Assembly: GCF_020171845.1 (NCBI RefSeq)
Contig: NZ_JAIVAM010000016.1
Location: forward strand, 1 to 64,000
Direction: 5' to 3'
DNA length: 64,000 nucleotides
Source of the DNA: Cytobacillus kochii
Lineage (GTDB): Bacteria; Bacillota; Bacilli; Bacillales; Cytobacillaceae
In this document: positions 26,692 to 34,565 of the stretch, in pieces
Position numbering within the stretch: the first letter of the stretch is position 1
How the letters are laid out: every line of letters begins with the position of its first letter
Notes under the pieces: model-generated
Database searches by the model: none
What the model saw: the letters and a program-made list of their open reading frames with translations, nothing else
What the model was told of the DNA's origin: nothing
Made by a program: the position numbers and the translations under genes

Positions 26692-27165
26692 ATGAGCAAT
26701 TTAGTGCTTCGGAATGTGGATGAGGATGACCTTCCTATTTTTTTTAAGCATCAACGGGACAGTGAGGCAAACCAAATGGCCGCCTTTACAAGTAAGGACC
26801 CTAATGATTGGAATAGCTTCGCTGAACACTGGAACAAAATACTTACGAATAAGAATATTATTAAGCAAACTATCATTGTTGAGAACACCGTAGTTGGCCA
26901 TATTGTACACTTCGAGCAGTCCGGAAAACCAGAAGTAACCTATTGGATTGGAAAGGAATACTGGGGTAAGGGAATCGCAACCAACGCTTTACAAGAATTT
27001 CTAAAACAGGTTTCAATTCGTCCACTTTATGCTCGCGCTGCAAAAGACAATACTGGATCCATAAAGGTTTTAAAAAGATGTGGGTTCATGATTTCGGGTG
27101 AAGATAGCGGGTATGCAAACGCGCGTGGTAAGGATGTTGAAGAGTTTATTCTCACCCTTAACTAA
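26692..27165 (+). CDS. GNAT-family N-acetyltransferase 1
   Basis: A Gcn5-related acetyltransferase (157 aa) of the RimJ/RimL type, moving acetyl from acetyl-CoA to an amine. The acetyl-CoA loop reads IGKEYWGKGIATNAL, followed by ARAAKDNTGSIKVLKRCGF, the usual motif B with its conserved Asn. ATG 26692 follows AGAGGGTGA; a GTG at 26683 opens the frame earlier but overlaps the binding site. Single cargo gene between repeats c and d. Target unknown. Confidence 0.83.
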   Translation: MSNLVLRNVDEDDLPIFFKHQRDSEANQMAAFTSKDPNDWNSFAEHWNKILTNKNIIKQTIIVENTVVGHIVHFEQSGKPEVTYWIGKEYWGKGIATNALQEFLKQVSIRPLYARAAKDNTGSIKVLKRCGFMISGEDSGYANARGKDVEEFILTLN

Positions 27166-27203
27166 AGAAATTCAAACTATAGTGTTTATTGTGTTTATTC
27201 CTT

Positions 27204-27262
27204 TATAGGGCGCAGTTGTTGAATAAGCATTGCGCCGTTAAAGGGCCAGATTGTGTAATAAT
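27204..27262 (+). repeat. Dispersed cargo repeat, copy d
   Basis: ATAGGGCGCAGTTGTTGAAT with AAG, 16 bases, then AAGGGCCAGATTGTGTAAT. Follows the GNAT gene. Confidence 0.65.
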
Positions 27263-27269
27263 TAATAAT

Positions 27270-27310
27270 AAGCCTACCCCTCAATCAAATAGAGGATTAA
27301 GGGGTAAGCT
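27270..27310 (-). terminator. Terminator of the methyltransferase gene
   Basis: On the minus strand AGCTTACCCCT pairs with AGGGGTAGGCT, followed by TATTATT. It lies just after the minus-strand methyltransferase gene. Confidence 0.6.
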
Positions 27311-27326
27311 GATATTAAACAAATAA

Positions 27327-28244
27327 TTATTTTTTTACAGCATGGATGTAATGAATCGTTTCAAAGGCTTTTAAATAATCCAAACGATCGCTAAAGAATT
27401 TATTATTTATAACATCGGGTGATAAATGTTCGTAAATAAGTAATCCTGCATCTTCTAACAATATTTCTATTTCGTCATAAGTAAAACATGATTTCATTGG
27501 TTCGCCACTAGCGGATGCCATTTGCACCATATTCTGAACTCGGTTAGACAATCCTTTTTCTTCAAATAGTTTATCATCTGCATAATCAAAAACGATGGAA
27601 CTTCCCAATGGAATCTCTGCAAATAATTCTTTAATTAAATTTGAAATTTCTTCTTTTGTTAAGTAATAGGAAACACCTAAGAGACTATAAAAGGTTTTTT
27701 TGTTTGGTTGAAAACCCTCATCAATAAGGTTTTGTAGGATAATATCTTTGGTGAAATCCATTGGAACAAAGTGAAAATTATAAGGAATTTGATAATTAGA
27801 TTTGGCTAGCCTATTCCTTTTAAAATCTTGTGTAGACGGATAATCAACTTCAAATATTTCCAACTTAGGGTCTAATTCTGGGTTCCGAAAACAAAATGTA
27901 TCCAATCCAGCTCCTAGAATGACATATTGTTCAGCTCCTAGTACTATCTCATGGAATAATACTTTTTCACAATAGGCAGCACGTGCTAATGGAGTTGGTG
28001 AGAGTTGAACTTGTGTAATCCATTTTAATATTTCATCGGGTTGATCTTGAAATTTTATAGCAATTTCATGATTAAAAAATTGAATTCCTTGAATCATGTT
28101 TTTACGAATATCTTCAAATTCCTTTTGGGTAATTAAATCTTTTGCAATATAATCATCAAAAATCTTTGGTGTGTCATATTTACTATGGTATGCTCGACCA
28201 AAAGCTGAAATTAAGGAAGTTAAACTGGATTCATTTTTCTCCAT
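27327..28244 (-). CDS. Class I SAM-dependent methyltransferase (PPM1/LCMT-like)
   Basis: A 305-residue methyltransferase of the leucine-carboxyl-methyltransferase-like family that bacteria use mostly in secondary metabolism. The SAM site is QYVILGAGLDTFCFR near residue 105, with FEVDYPSTQDFKR as the acidic-loop strand. It also has an arginine near the first helix (PLARAAYCEKVLFHEI). It is the only minus-strand gene in this cargo block and has its own leader and terminator. The methyl acceptor is unknown. Confidence 0.85.
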   Translation of the reverse strand: MEKNESSLTSLISAFGRAYHSKYDTPKIFDDYIAKDLITQKEFEDIRKNMIQGIQFFNHEIAIKFQDQPDEILKWITQVQLSPTPLARAAYCEKVLFHEIVLGAEQYVILGAGLDTFCFRNPELDPKLEIFEVDYPSTQDFKRNRLAKSNYQIPYNFHFVPMDFTKDIILQNLIDEGFQPNKKTFYSLLGVSYYLTKEEISNLIKELFAEIPLGSSIVFDYADDKLFEEKGLSNRVQNMVQMASASGEPMKSCFTYDEIEILLEDAGLLIYEHLSPDVINNKFFSDRLDYLKAFETIHYIHAVKK

Positions 28245-28268
28245 ACATTGATTCCCCCATATAATAAA

Positions 28269-28300
28269 AATAAGATTCCCCTGGCCAGGAGAATCTTATT
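28269..28300 (-). promoter_or_regulatory. Terminator-like hairpin in the methyltransferase leader
   Basis: Read on the minus strand, AATAAGATTCTCCTGGCC pairs with its near-perfect partner and is followed by TTTTT, 25 bases before the start codon. A strong terminator inside a 5' leader suggests that expression is controlled by attenuation. No alternative antiterminator pairing was worked out. Confidence 0.6.
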
Positions 28301-28411
28301 ATATACGAAAATATAATAACTGTAAATTATAGCATAATTAAATTATTTTGTCAATAATATTGACTTGTATTTAAATGTTATCTCATGAAAAAATCAAAAA
28401 ATACAATACAA

Positions 28412-28470
28412 CAATCGGGCGCAATTATTGAATAAGGTTATACCAGAATCGGGCCAGATAACGGAATAAG
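28412..28470 (+). repeat. Dispersed cargo repeat, copy e
   Basis: GGGCGCAATTATTGAATAAG, 18 bases, GGGCCAGATAACGGAATAAG: a clean two-half copy. Nearly the same sequence occurs at 50240 (copy i). Confidence 0.7.
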
Positions 28471-28544
28471 AATTAGCAATGAACTTCTAAATCCGCGGGA
28501 CATATGATGGGTTTATAATCATATATCTTTGGAGGTATGTTTTA

Positions 28545-29114
28545 ATGAATAACCCTTTTTATATGTATCCTTATTATTCGAACACTTATTATAGTAATGG
28601 GCAAATGTGTAATCATGATAATATGTTTGGTCTTGGCTATGGAAATATGTCATATGCTAGGCGCTATGCAAATCAATATTGGTCATATCCAAACACTCAG
28701 GGATATACTAGTTCCATATTAAATGACCATGGAAAAGAACCTTTTGTAATAAATATCAATCAGGCTGCTAAACAAAATAATACCTATCGAGATACTATAT
28801 GGACCGGAAGTCATTTGCAGGTGACCTTAATGAGTATTGACGTTGGAGATGATATAGGGTTGGAAATTCACCCTAAGGTTGATCAATTTCTACGAATTGA
28901 GGAAGGTCAAGGACTTGTTCAGATGGGTAAGAGTAAAGATAACCTGAATTTTGTAAGAAATGCGGGTGATGATTTTGCCATTATAGTACCTGCCAATACT
29001 TGGCATAATGTAACCAATACAGGTAATATACCGTTAAAGCTTTATTCAATTTATGCACCACCTAATCATCCTTTTGGTACTGTTCATAGAACAAAGGCAG
29101 ATGCCGAAGGTTAG
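28545..29114 (+). CDS. Cupin-domain protein with Tyr/Asn-rich N-terminus
   Basis: This 189-residue protein has a tyrosine-, asparagine- and methionine-rich first 60 residues (YMYPYYSNTYYSNGQMCN), a composition common in spore-coat proteins. A cupin barrel follows, with the two motifs IGLEIHPKVDQFLRIEEGQG and PANTWHNVTNTGNIPLKLYS, including metal-type His/Glu/Gln positions. GGAGG precedes the ATG. The role is unproven; an enzyme or coat component linked to sugar-like ligands is possible. Confidence 0.72.
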   Translation: MNNPFYMYPYYSNTYYSNGQMCNHDNMFGLGYGNMSYARRYANQYWSYPNTQGYTSSILNDHGKEPFVININQAAKQNNTYRDTIWTGSHLQVTLMSIDVGDDIGLEIHPKVDQFLRIEEGQGLVQMGKSKDNLNFVRNAGDDFAIIVPANTWHNVTNTGNIPLKLYSIYAPPNHPFGTVHRTKADAEG

Positions 29115-29132
29115 AAATCTATAGTCTTCTGG

Positions 29133-29160
29133 AATCGGGCGCGATTGTTGAGCAACACAG
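29133..29160 (+). repeat. Dispersed cargo repeat, copy f (joined to L2)
   Basis: AATCGGGCGCGATTGTTGAG, directly after the cupin gene; its inner part is shared by the L2 and L3 copies. Confidence 0.6.
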
Positions 29161-29315
29161 GTAGAAAATGATCAAACTTTTTTATAAAAACCAAACTTAA
29201 ATCTGCTAAAGAAGAATCCTTTTTGATTAATCTTTTTTTCAAATGGATTCTTCTTATTTATCGTAAAATAAGGATTTGCGAGATCTTTTTGCTCAAACTT
29301 TATTTCAAAGCTACA
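29137..29315 (-). repeat. Tn7-like left end L2
   Basis: Read on the minus strand it begins TGTAGCTTTGAAATAAAGT at 29315. AAAGTTTGAGC, AAAGATTAATC and AAAGTTTGATC sites follow, with a GAATCC...GGATTC palindrome in between. It matches L3 (51341-51518) over its whole length apart from two substitutions and one single-base indel, in direct orientation. The outer flank is CTCAA. It cuts off the start of the VirB6-like gene. Confidence 0.8.
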
Positions 29316-31144
29316 CTCAACTCATCATAGAGTTAGGTGTTTTAAAAATTCTTACCCAGGCAACGGCTTTAACTGATGTAGAAACTGGTCAAAGGAATAA
29401 AAAATTAATAGAGAAAATCAGAAATACTTTTATTATTTTGTATATCATAATGCTTTTGTTAAATATTTACCTTTTGTTTGTTGATTATATTTCTACAACT
29501 ACTATTTCAGATCCTGTAAAACTCTTAGTTATTTTAGCTGCAGCATTTTTAGTAATTGATGGTCCAAACTTTATAGAAGAACTATTTGGAATTGATGCTG
29601 GTTTAAGAAGTGCTAGTAGAACGATATTGGGACTATTAGGTGCTGCTAAAGGAGCTCAAATGGCTACTAGTGCAGTAGGGAAAGGTTTGAAAACTGCAGG
29701 TAAAGCACTTAAAACAGGAGCAAAAGGAACCGGTAAACTTCTTGGTGCTGCAGGTACGATTGGTGCAGGGGCTAAAGGTGCGCTCGACGGTTATAAAGAA
29801 AATAAAAATAATAACAGTGGAAATAGAGGTACTGGTGGGTCCTCTCTATTGAATGCAAATGGAAATCAAAACGTAGATTCTAAAGAAAACAATAGTTCAA
29901 GACAAGAGAATAATAGAAATGATGCTACACCATTAGAAAGTCAAAATCAACAAAATAACGATTCTGTTGAATCATTACAAACAGGTAATGAAAGTCCTTC
30001 ACAAAATGGAAGTCCAACAGTAACTATGACTGAAGGAAATACACCACTTGGAGGTGCGAAAGATAAGCAACAAAGAAATTCAAATAGTAGTAATTTTAAT
30101 GCTAATGGAAGTGGCTCTCATTTAAGAAGGGAAGAAAGTCAAAATACAAATCAACCTTCTGGAATGTTCAGAGCTAATGAAATGGGTAATACACCATTGG
30201 GGAATCCAGAGAGCAATAATAGTGGAAATCAAATGCAAAATAATTCTGCACCAAACGTTAATGATGTAAATGTAGGTGGGGGTCATACATTAGGTAATGG
30301 TTTCAATGCAAACAATGGCAATACTCCTTTGGGGGACAATGGTATTCAAAAATCAGGAGGTAAAGGTTCTCAAGGAATTCCAATAAAGGGTGTAGGTTCG
30401 AATAGTGGAAACACAGGACCGATAGGAAATTTAGGAGGAACTCAACAAGGGACTCCAATATCGGGTGTAGGTTCGAATAGTGGAAGCACAGGACCGATAG
30501 GAAATCTAGGAGGAACTCAACAAGGGACTCCAATATCGGGTGTAGGTTCGAATAGTGGAAGCACAGGACCGATAGGAAATCTAGGAGGAACTCAACAAGG
30601 AACTCCAATAAAGGGTGTAGGTTCGAATAGTGGAAACACAGGACCGATAGGGAATTTAGGAGGAACTCAACAAGGGACTTCAATAAAGGGTGTAGGTTCG
30701 AATAGTGGAAGCACAGGACCGGTAGGAAATTTAGGAGGAACTCAACAGGGAACTCCAATAAAGGGTGTAGGTTCAAATAATGGAAGCACAGGAACATTAG
30801 GAAATTTAGGAGGTTCTCAGCAAGGATTTCCAACTTCAAGTGGTTTAGGATTACAAAATACAGTAATAAATCCTAGTATAGCTTCACCTATAAGAGGTTC
30901 AATCAAACCGAATATGAATGTACCTAGGAGTGTTAATGTTCCTTCTTATGTTTCAGCAGCGAAGCAACAATTCAACAACAGTATTCAGCAAACACCAGTA
31001 ACATCTCAAACCATTGGAGAAACAGCAATTGAGAAATATGCAGATACTACACAAAAGGTCTATGATTCTAAACCAATCCAAAATATGAGAAAAGCTTATG
31101 ACATGTCTAAAAATTCAGTTATAAAAAGGAATGATGATAAATAA
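29276..31144 (+). CDS. VirB6/TrbL-like conjugation membrane protein, 5' truncated
   Basis: The C-terminal part of a large membrane protein of a Gram-positive type IV secretion system. Two hydrophobic helices remain (about residues 50-68 and 78-98), then an Ala/Gly/Lys-rich amphipathic stretch and a long Asn/Gly/Ser-rich tail with six 25-residue repeats. The first 13 codons of the open frame are left end L2, so the natural N-terminus with further helices is missing. The TTG start has no well-spaced binding site. It heads the transfer operon, and the next gene starts at its stop. Probably non-functional. Confidence 0.65.
   Translation: MRDLFAQTLFQSYTQLIIELGVLKILTQATALTDVETGQRNKKLIEKIRNTFIILYIIMLLLNIYLLFVDYISTTTISDPVKLLVILAAAFLVIDGPNFIEELFGIDAGLRSASRTILGLLGAAKGAQMATSAVGKGLKTAGKALKTGAKGTGKLLGAAGTIGAGAKGALDGYKENKNNNSGNRGTGGSSLLNANGNQNVDSKENNSSRQENNRNDATPLESQNQQNNDSVESLQTGNESPSQNGSPTVTMTEGNTPLGGAKDKQQRNSNSSNFNANGSGSHLRREESQNTNQPSGMFRANEMGNTPLGNPESNNSGNQMQNNSAPNVNDVNVGGGHTLGNGFNANNGNTPLGDNGIQKSGGKGSQGIPIKGVGSNSGNTGPIGNLGGTQQGTPISGVGSNSGSTGPIGNLGGTQQGTPISGVGSNSGSTGPIGNLGGTQQGTPIKGVGSNSGNTGPIGNLGGTQQGTSIKGVGSNSGSTGPVGNLGGTQQGTPIKGVGSNNGSTGTLGNLGGSQQGFPTSSGLGLQNTVINPSIASPIRGSIKPNMNVPRSVNVPSYVSAAKQQFNNSIQQTPVTSQTIGETAIEKYADTTQKVYDSKPIQNMRKAYDMSKNSVIKRNDDK
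30389..30838 (+). repeat. Six in-frame 75-bp repeats in the VirB6-like gene
   Basis: Each 25-residue unit starts GVGSN and contains GNLGG and QQG. The last unit is the most diverged. The units differ mainly by I/V, S/N and K/S changes. Predicted flexible and probably exposed. Confidence 0.9.
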
Positions 31145-31461
31145 TGCGAAGGTCAGTAAGAGTACCTGAAGAGATTTCGGCTGACCCAAAGTGGGCTAAA
31201 CTTACAGTATTAGATGGCTTAATTATTATATCTAGTATTGCAATTGGATATTTCACTAAGTGGATTGTACACCCGTATTTAGAAATATTTTATGTGGGCT
31301 TTTTTCCGATAGCATTATTTGTTTTATTGTTACCTAGTACAGTACCACATAAGAAGAACTTTCAAACTGCACTTACAGTATTCCGGAAAGATAGAAAAGT
31401 CTATAAGTCTATATCATTAGAAGATATAGACTTAGAAAGGGGTCAAGAAGATGGAATTTGA
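31144..31461 (+). CDS. Small conjugation membrane protein (TcpE/PrgI-like position)
   Basis: A 105-residue protein with two transmembrane helices (LDGLIIISSIAIGYFTKWI and IFYVGFFPIALFVLLLP) and a charged tail. Short two-helix proteins in this position, just before VirB4, belong to the PrgI/TcpE type and form part of the inner-membrane channel. Overlaps both neighbours by a few bases, so the operon is tightly coupled. Family assignment rests on topology and position only. Confidence 0.6.
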   Translation: MRRSVRVPEEISADPKWAKLTVLDGLIIISSIAIGYFTKWIVHPYLEIFYVGFFPIALFVLLLPSTVPHKKNFQTALTVFRKDRKVYKSISLEDIDLERGQEDGI

Positions 31462-32035
31462 TGCTATAAAAGAAAAGGCTTCTAAAAGACCTAAAAATAG
31501 AAAAGACAAGAAATTAGCGAAACAAATTAATAAAGTAAATCAAGTTTATCCTATTGCAGGTATCACTGCAGAAGGATTTATTAAAAGTAAGGTTGGATTT
31601 ACAGAAGTGTTCTTTGAAATATTAGATGTTCAAAAGTATGACCTCTATATGATGGATGATAATGAATTTAATTTTGTAACGGAAAACAATTGGAACTTTC
31701 ACAAACAAGTATCATTTCCGATAAAGAAAGTCTATATGAACTTCCCTGAAGAAAACCAACTTCAACAGGAATATTTCAAACATAAAATTGAAACGTCAAC
31801 TTCTCCGATACAAATAAACGTATTAAATAACGAATTAGAGAAACTAAAACACATTGAAAGAAACTATGAAACAAGGGATTGTTATTTATTCATATTTGCT
31901 AAGAATAGTGATGAATTGAACAAGAGGATAGATGTAGTAAAACGTTTTGATAATTTTTTAGGAACCAAAAAAATGAGTATTGAAAAAAAGAAAAAAATTT
32001 TATTTAGGTTAAATAATCATAATACAAGAGGGTGA
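31451..32035 (+). CDS. Conjugation-associated protein, cytoplasmic
   Basis: A 194-residue, lysine-rich soluble protein with no membrane helix and no motif I recognise. It begins 11 bases inside the preceding gene and ends 4 bases before virB4. Some systems have a separate gene of this size before the VirB4 ATPase that supplies its N-terminal domain. The segment FIFAKNSDELNKRIDVVKRFDN resembles the pre-ATPase region of such proteins, so a split VirB4 partner is possible. Confidence 0.5.
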   Translation: MEFDAIKEKASKRPKNRKDKKLAKQINKVNQVYPIAGITAEGFIKSKVGFTEVFFEILDVQKYDLYMMDDNEFNFVTENNWNFHKQVSFPIKKVYMNFPEENQLQQEYFKHKIETSTSPIQINVLNNELEKLKHIERNYETRDCYLFIFAKNSDELNKRIDVVKRFDNFLGTKKMSIEKKKKILFRLNNHNTRG

Positions 32036-32039
32036 TCTT

Positions 32040-33935
32040 TTGTCTTTAGAAAAAGATTTAGAAGTTATTTATGAGACGCAGCCAATGGGAGGAATTTCTT
32101 TTAAGGATGAGTATTATAACCGTAAGGGTGACGGATACGAGGCATGCCTTCACATATATAGGCTCCCCAATAACTTCACTGAATTTTGGCTGAACCAGAT
32201 TACTAGTATTGAGAATACAATTGTAATTGAAGACACTTACACTGAACAAGATATTAATTACACTGAAAAGGTAACTCATTCTATTGAAGAGTATGGAGCA
32301 AGACAAAAAAATGCCAAAACGCAAAACGAATATGATGTTGCTAATTTGGAGTTTGAAATTTTGAGGGAATTAGGTGTTAATCTAGCTAAAAATGGTGAAG
32401 TAATTAAAAAAATGCACATCAGAATATATATTTATGCTCCAACTCAATTGGCACTTGAAGAAAGGATTTTTGAAATACAAAAAAATCTTGATAGTGATGG
32501 ATACAAAAGCATAGTTTTTTTAGATGAGCAGAAAGAAGAATGGCAAGCTAAGTTTTTAGATTACGAATCACAGCAAAAATTACCCAATAAAAGAAGTGGA
32601 ATTGAAATCCCAGCCGAAGTAATAGGTTTGGGATTTTCTCATGACCAAACGAGCTTGAAAGACCCCACAGGAGCTTATTATGGTTATACAAGAACTAGAG
32701 GTACAGTCTATTGGGATATCTTTCATAAGACGGCTATGAGGCTTTATTACAATTTATTTGTAAGTGGAGATATGGGCTCAGGAAAATCAACTTTCTTGAA
32801 AAAAATACTAAGAGATAATGCAGCAAAAGGTAACTATATACGAGGTTTTGATAAGTCTGGAGAGTTTCTAGCTGTTACCCAAGATCAAGGAGGGAAGACT
32901 GTAAATTTAGATGGTACTGGTGGAAGAATTAACTTAATGCAAGTGTTTCCGTCAGTTACTTATGAGGGAGAAAATGAACTAACAGTTGATGAAACTGCAT
33001 CTTTTAGGCAGCATGTTTCGAAGTTGAATATGTGTTTCAGAATGATTAATCCAAATTCATCAGATGCAGATTTAGCTCAGTTTGATGAATTAATTTATGA
33101 GTTTTATATTAGTAGTGGTTTATGGGACCCGATGGGGACTAAAAGTATTACAAATTTAAGAGTTGATCAATATCCAATACTATCGGATTTCTATAATTAT
33201 ACTCTTGAGAGATATGAAAGTGAGACCGATGAAAGGTTTAAAGGTCGTATAGGAGATATTTCTAAATCCATTGGAAACCTTGTTCGTCAGTATGCAGATT
33301 TGTTTGATGGAATTACGACTATTCCAGATATGTCTAATGAGCAAATTGTATTCTTTGACATTGGTAACTTATCACAGTTAAAACCGGAAATTTTTGATAT
33401 CCAGGTTTATAATGCATTATCACAAATTTGGGCAACAATGATGACGATTGGAAAGAGAGAGAAGGAGGCCTTTGAGAACAAAAAGAAAAATTGGTGGGAT
33501 ATTACAAGGTTCTTAATCATTGTTGATGAGTGTCACAACATTTTAAATATCCAAAAGGCTTACACAGCAGATTATTTTGTTACTTTTATGTCTGAAGCAA
33601 GAAAGTTTTTTGGTGGGCTAGTATTGGCAACACAACGATTAGAGAGAATGTTTCCAAATGCAAATAATGTTTCTAGTGATAAGATGGTGCTTGCTTCAAA
33701 TAAATTATCTGAGATATTTGGGCTGACACAGTATAAAGCAATTTTTCGGCAGCCTAGTAGCTCAATTAGCTTAATTAAAGACCTTTTCGGAAACGAAATG
33801 ACAGATACAGAATACGGCATAATGACAACGTTACCTGAAGGTGATTGTGTATTCTCAATCGCTGGGGATCAAAATCTGGTTATGCATATAGAAGTAACTC
33901 CGGATGAATTAGACTTATTTAAGGGAGGAGCTTAA
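32040..33935 (+). CDS. virB4: VirB4/TraE-type conjugation ATPase
   Basis: The motor ATPase of the type IV secretion channel (631 aa). Walker A is VSGDMGSGKSTFLKKIL near residue 240. The Walker B strand is RFLIIVDECHNIL, with LVLATQRLERMF further on. The N-terminal 200 residues are the VirB4 CagE/TrbE-like part. The TTG start at 32040 has GAGGGTGATC upstream. Powers substrate transfer at the inner membrane. Intact, unlike the head of the operon. Confidence 0.9.
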   Translation: MSLEKDLEVIYETQPMGGISFKDEYYNRKGDGYEACLHIYRLPNNFTEFWLNQITSIENTIVIEDTYTEQDINYTEKVTHSIEEYGARQKNAKTQNEYDVANLEFEILRELGVNLAKNGEVIKKMHIRIYIYAPTQLALEERIFEIQKNLDSDGYKSIVFLDEQKEEWQAKFLDYESQQKLPNKRSGIEIPAEVIGLGFSHDQTSLKDPTGAYYGYTRTRGTVYWDIFHKTAMRLYYNLFVSGDMGSGKSTFLKKILRDNAAKGNYIRGFDKSGEFLAVTQDQGGKTVNLDGTGGRINLMQVFPSVTYEGENELTVDETASFRQHVSKLNMCFRMINPNSSDADLAQFDELIYEFYISSGLWDPMGTKSITNLRVDQYPILSDFYNYTLERYESETDERFKGRIGDISKSIGNLVRQYADLFDGITTIPDMSNEQIVFFDIGNLSQLKPEIFDIQVYNALSQIWATMMTIGKREKEAFENKKKNWWDITRFLIIVDECHNILNIQKAYTADYFVTFMSEARKFFGGLVLATQRLERMFPNANNVSSDKMVLASNKLSEIFGLTQYKAIFRQPSSSISLIKDLFGNEMTDTEYGIMTTLPEGDCVFSIAGDQNLVMHIEVTPDELDLFKGGA

Positions 33936-34565
33936 ATGGAAGATAATAATGAGACAGGTGTAAAAGGTGAAAGGAATAGTAAACTTAAAAAAATTTACCT
34001 TATTGCAGTCGTAATATTTATAGGTGCGATAATTTTGTATTTTTTACAGCAGGGAAAAACAGATGTGGAGAATAAAAATAATGATGAAGAAGATTCATTA
34101 ATTATTGATGAAAATAACGATAAAAATGAGAATACTGAAGACACAGAAGAAGATAGTTCAGTGAAAATATCTGATAAAGATTTAGACACCATGAAAGACA
34201 CAGTTTTTTCCTTTATTAATGGTTACTACAGGTATGATTATGAGAATGTTGATCAAAACCTTGTAGATACAAAATCTGCCCTTACTGAGGATTTTTACAA
34301 AGAGTTAAAATTGTCTCAAAGTGAAAATACAAAGGTGCCAGTCTTTGCTTATAGAGAAGTTAAAGATATTAAATTAGTAAGCTATGAAATTGTTAATAAT
34401 GTTCCTTCATTTTTAGCAGAAGTAACAGCAGAATTGCTGGACGAAAATAAGGAAAAGTTAAGTACCGTTAAAGTAGAATTTTATGTAGATATGGTAAAAG
34501 TAAAAAACGATTGGAAAATATCATATTTAACTATGGTGGGGACAAGCATTGAAGATAATAATTGA
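33936..34565 (+). CDS. Single-pass conjugation protein (TcpC/VirB8-like candidate)
   Basis: A 209-residue protein with one N-terminal transmembrane helix (IYLIAVVIFIGAIILYFL), an acidic Asp/Glu/Asn linker (about 45-75), then a 130-residue outer domain that could form an NTF2-like fold (TVFSFINGYYRYDYENVD; KVEFYVDMVKVKNDWKISYLTMV). VirB8/TcpC scaffold proteins have this layout. It starts directly at the virB4 stop and overlaps the next gene by 17 bases. The assignment is structural inference. Confidence 0.55.
   Translation: MEDNNETGVKGERNSKLKKIYLIAVVIFIGAIILYFLQQGKTDVENKNNDEEDSLIIDENNDKNENTEDTEEDSSVKISDKDLDTMKDTVFSFINGYYRYDYENVDQNLVDTKSALTEDFYKELKLSQSENTKVPVFAYREVKDIKLVSYEIVNNVPSFLAEVTAELLDENKEKLSTVKVEFYVDMVKVKNDWKISYLTMVGTSIEDNN

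Noticed and set aside
30389..30838. Tandem repeats considered as a CRISPR array
   Set aside because: The units are contiguous 75-bp coding repeats without spacers, and no cas gene is present. I saw no CRISPR array in the window.
30303..30839. Minus-strand 178-codon frame with leucine-rich repeats
   Set aside because: Antisense shadow of the 75-bp coding repeats; the repeats keep any frame open.
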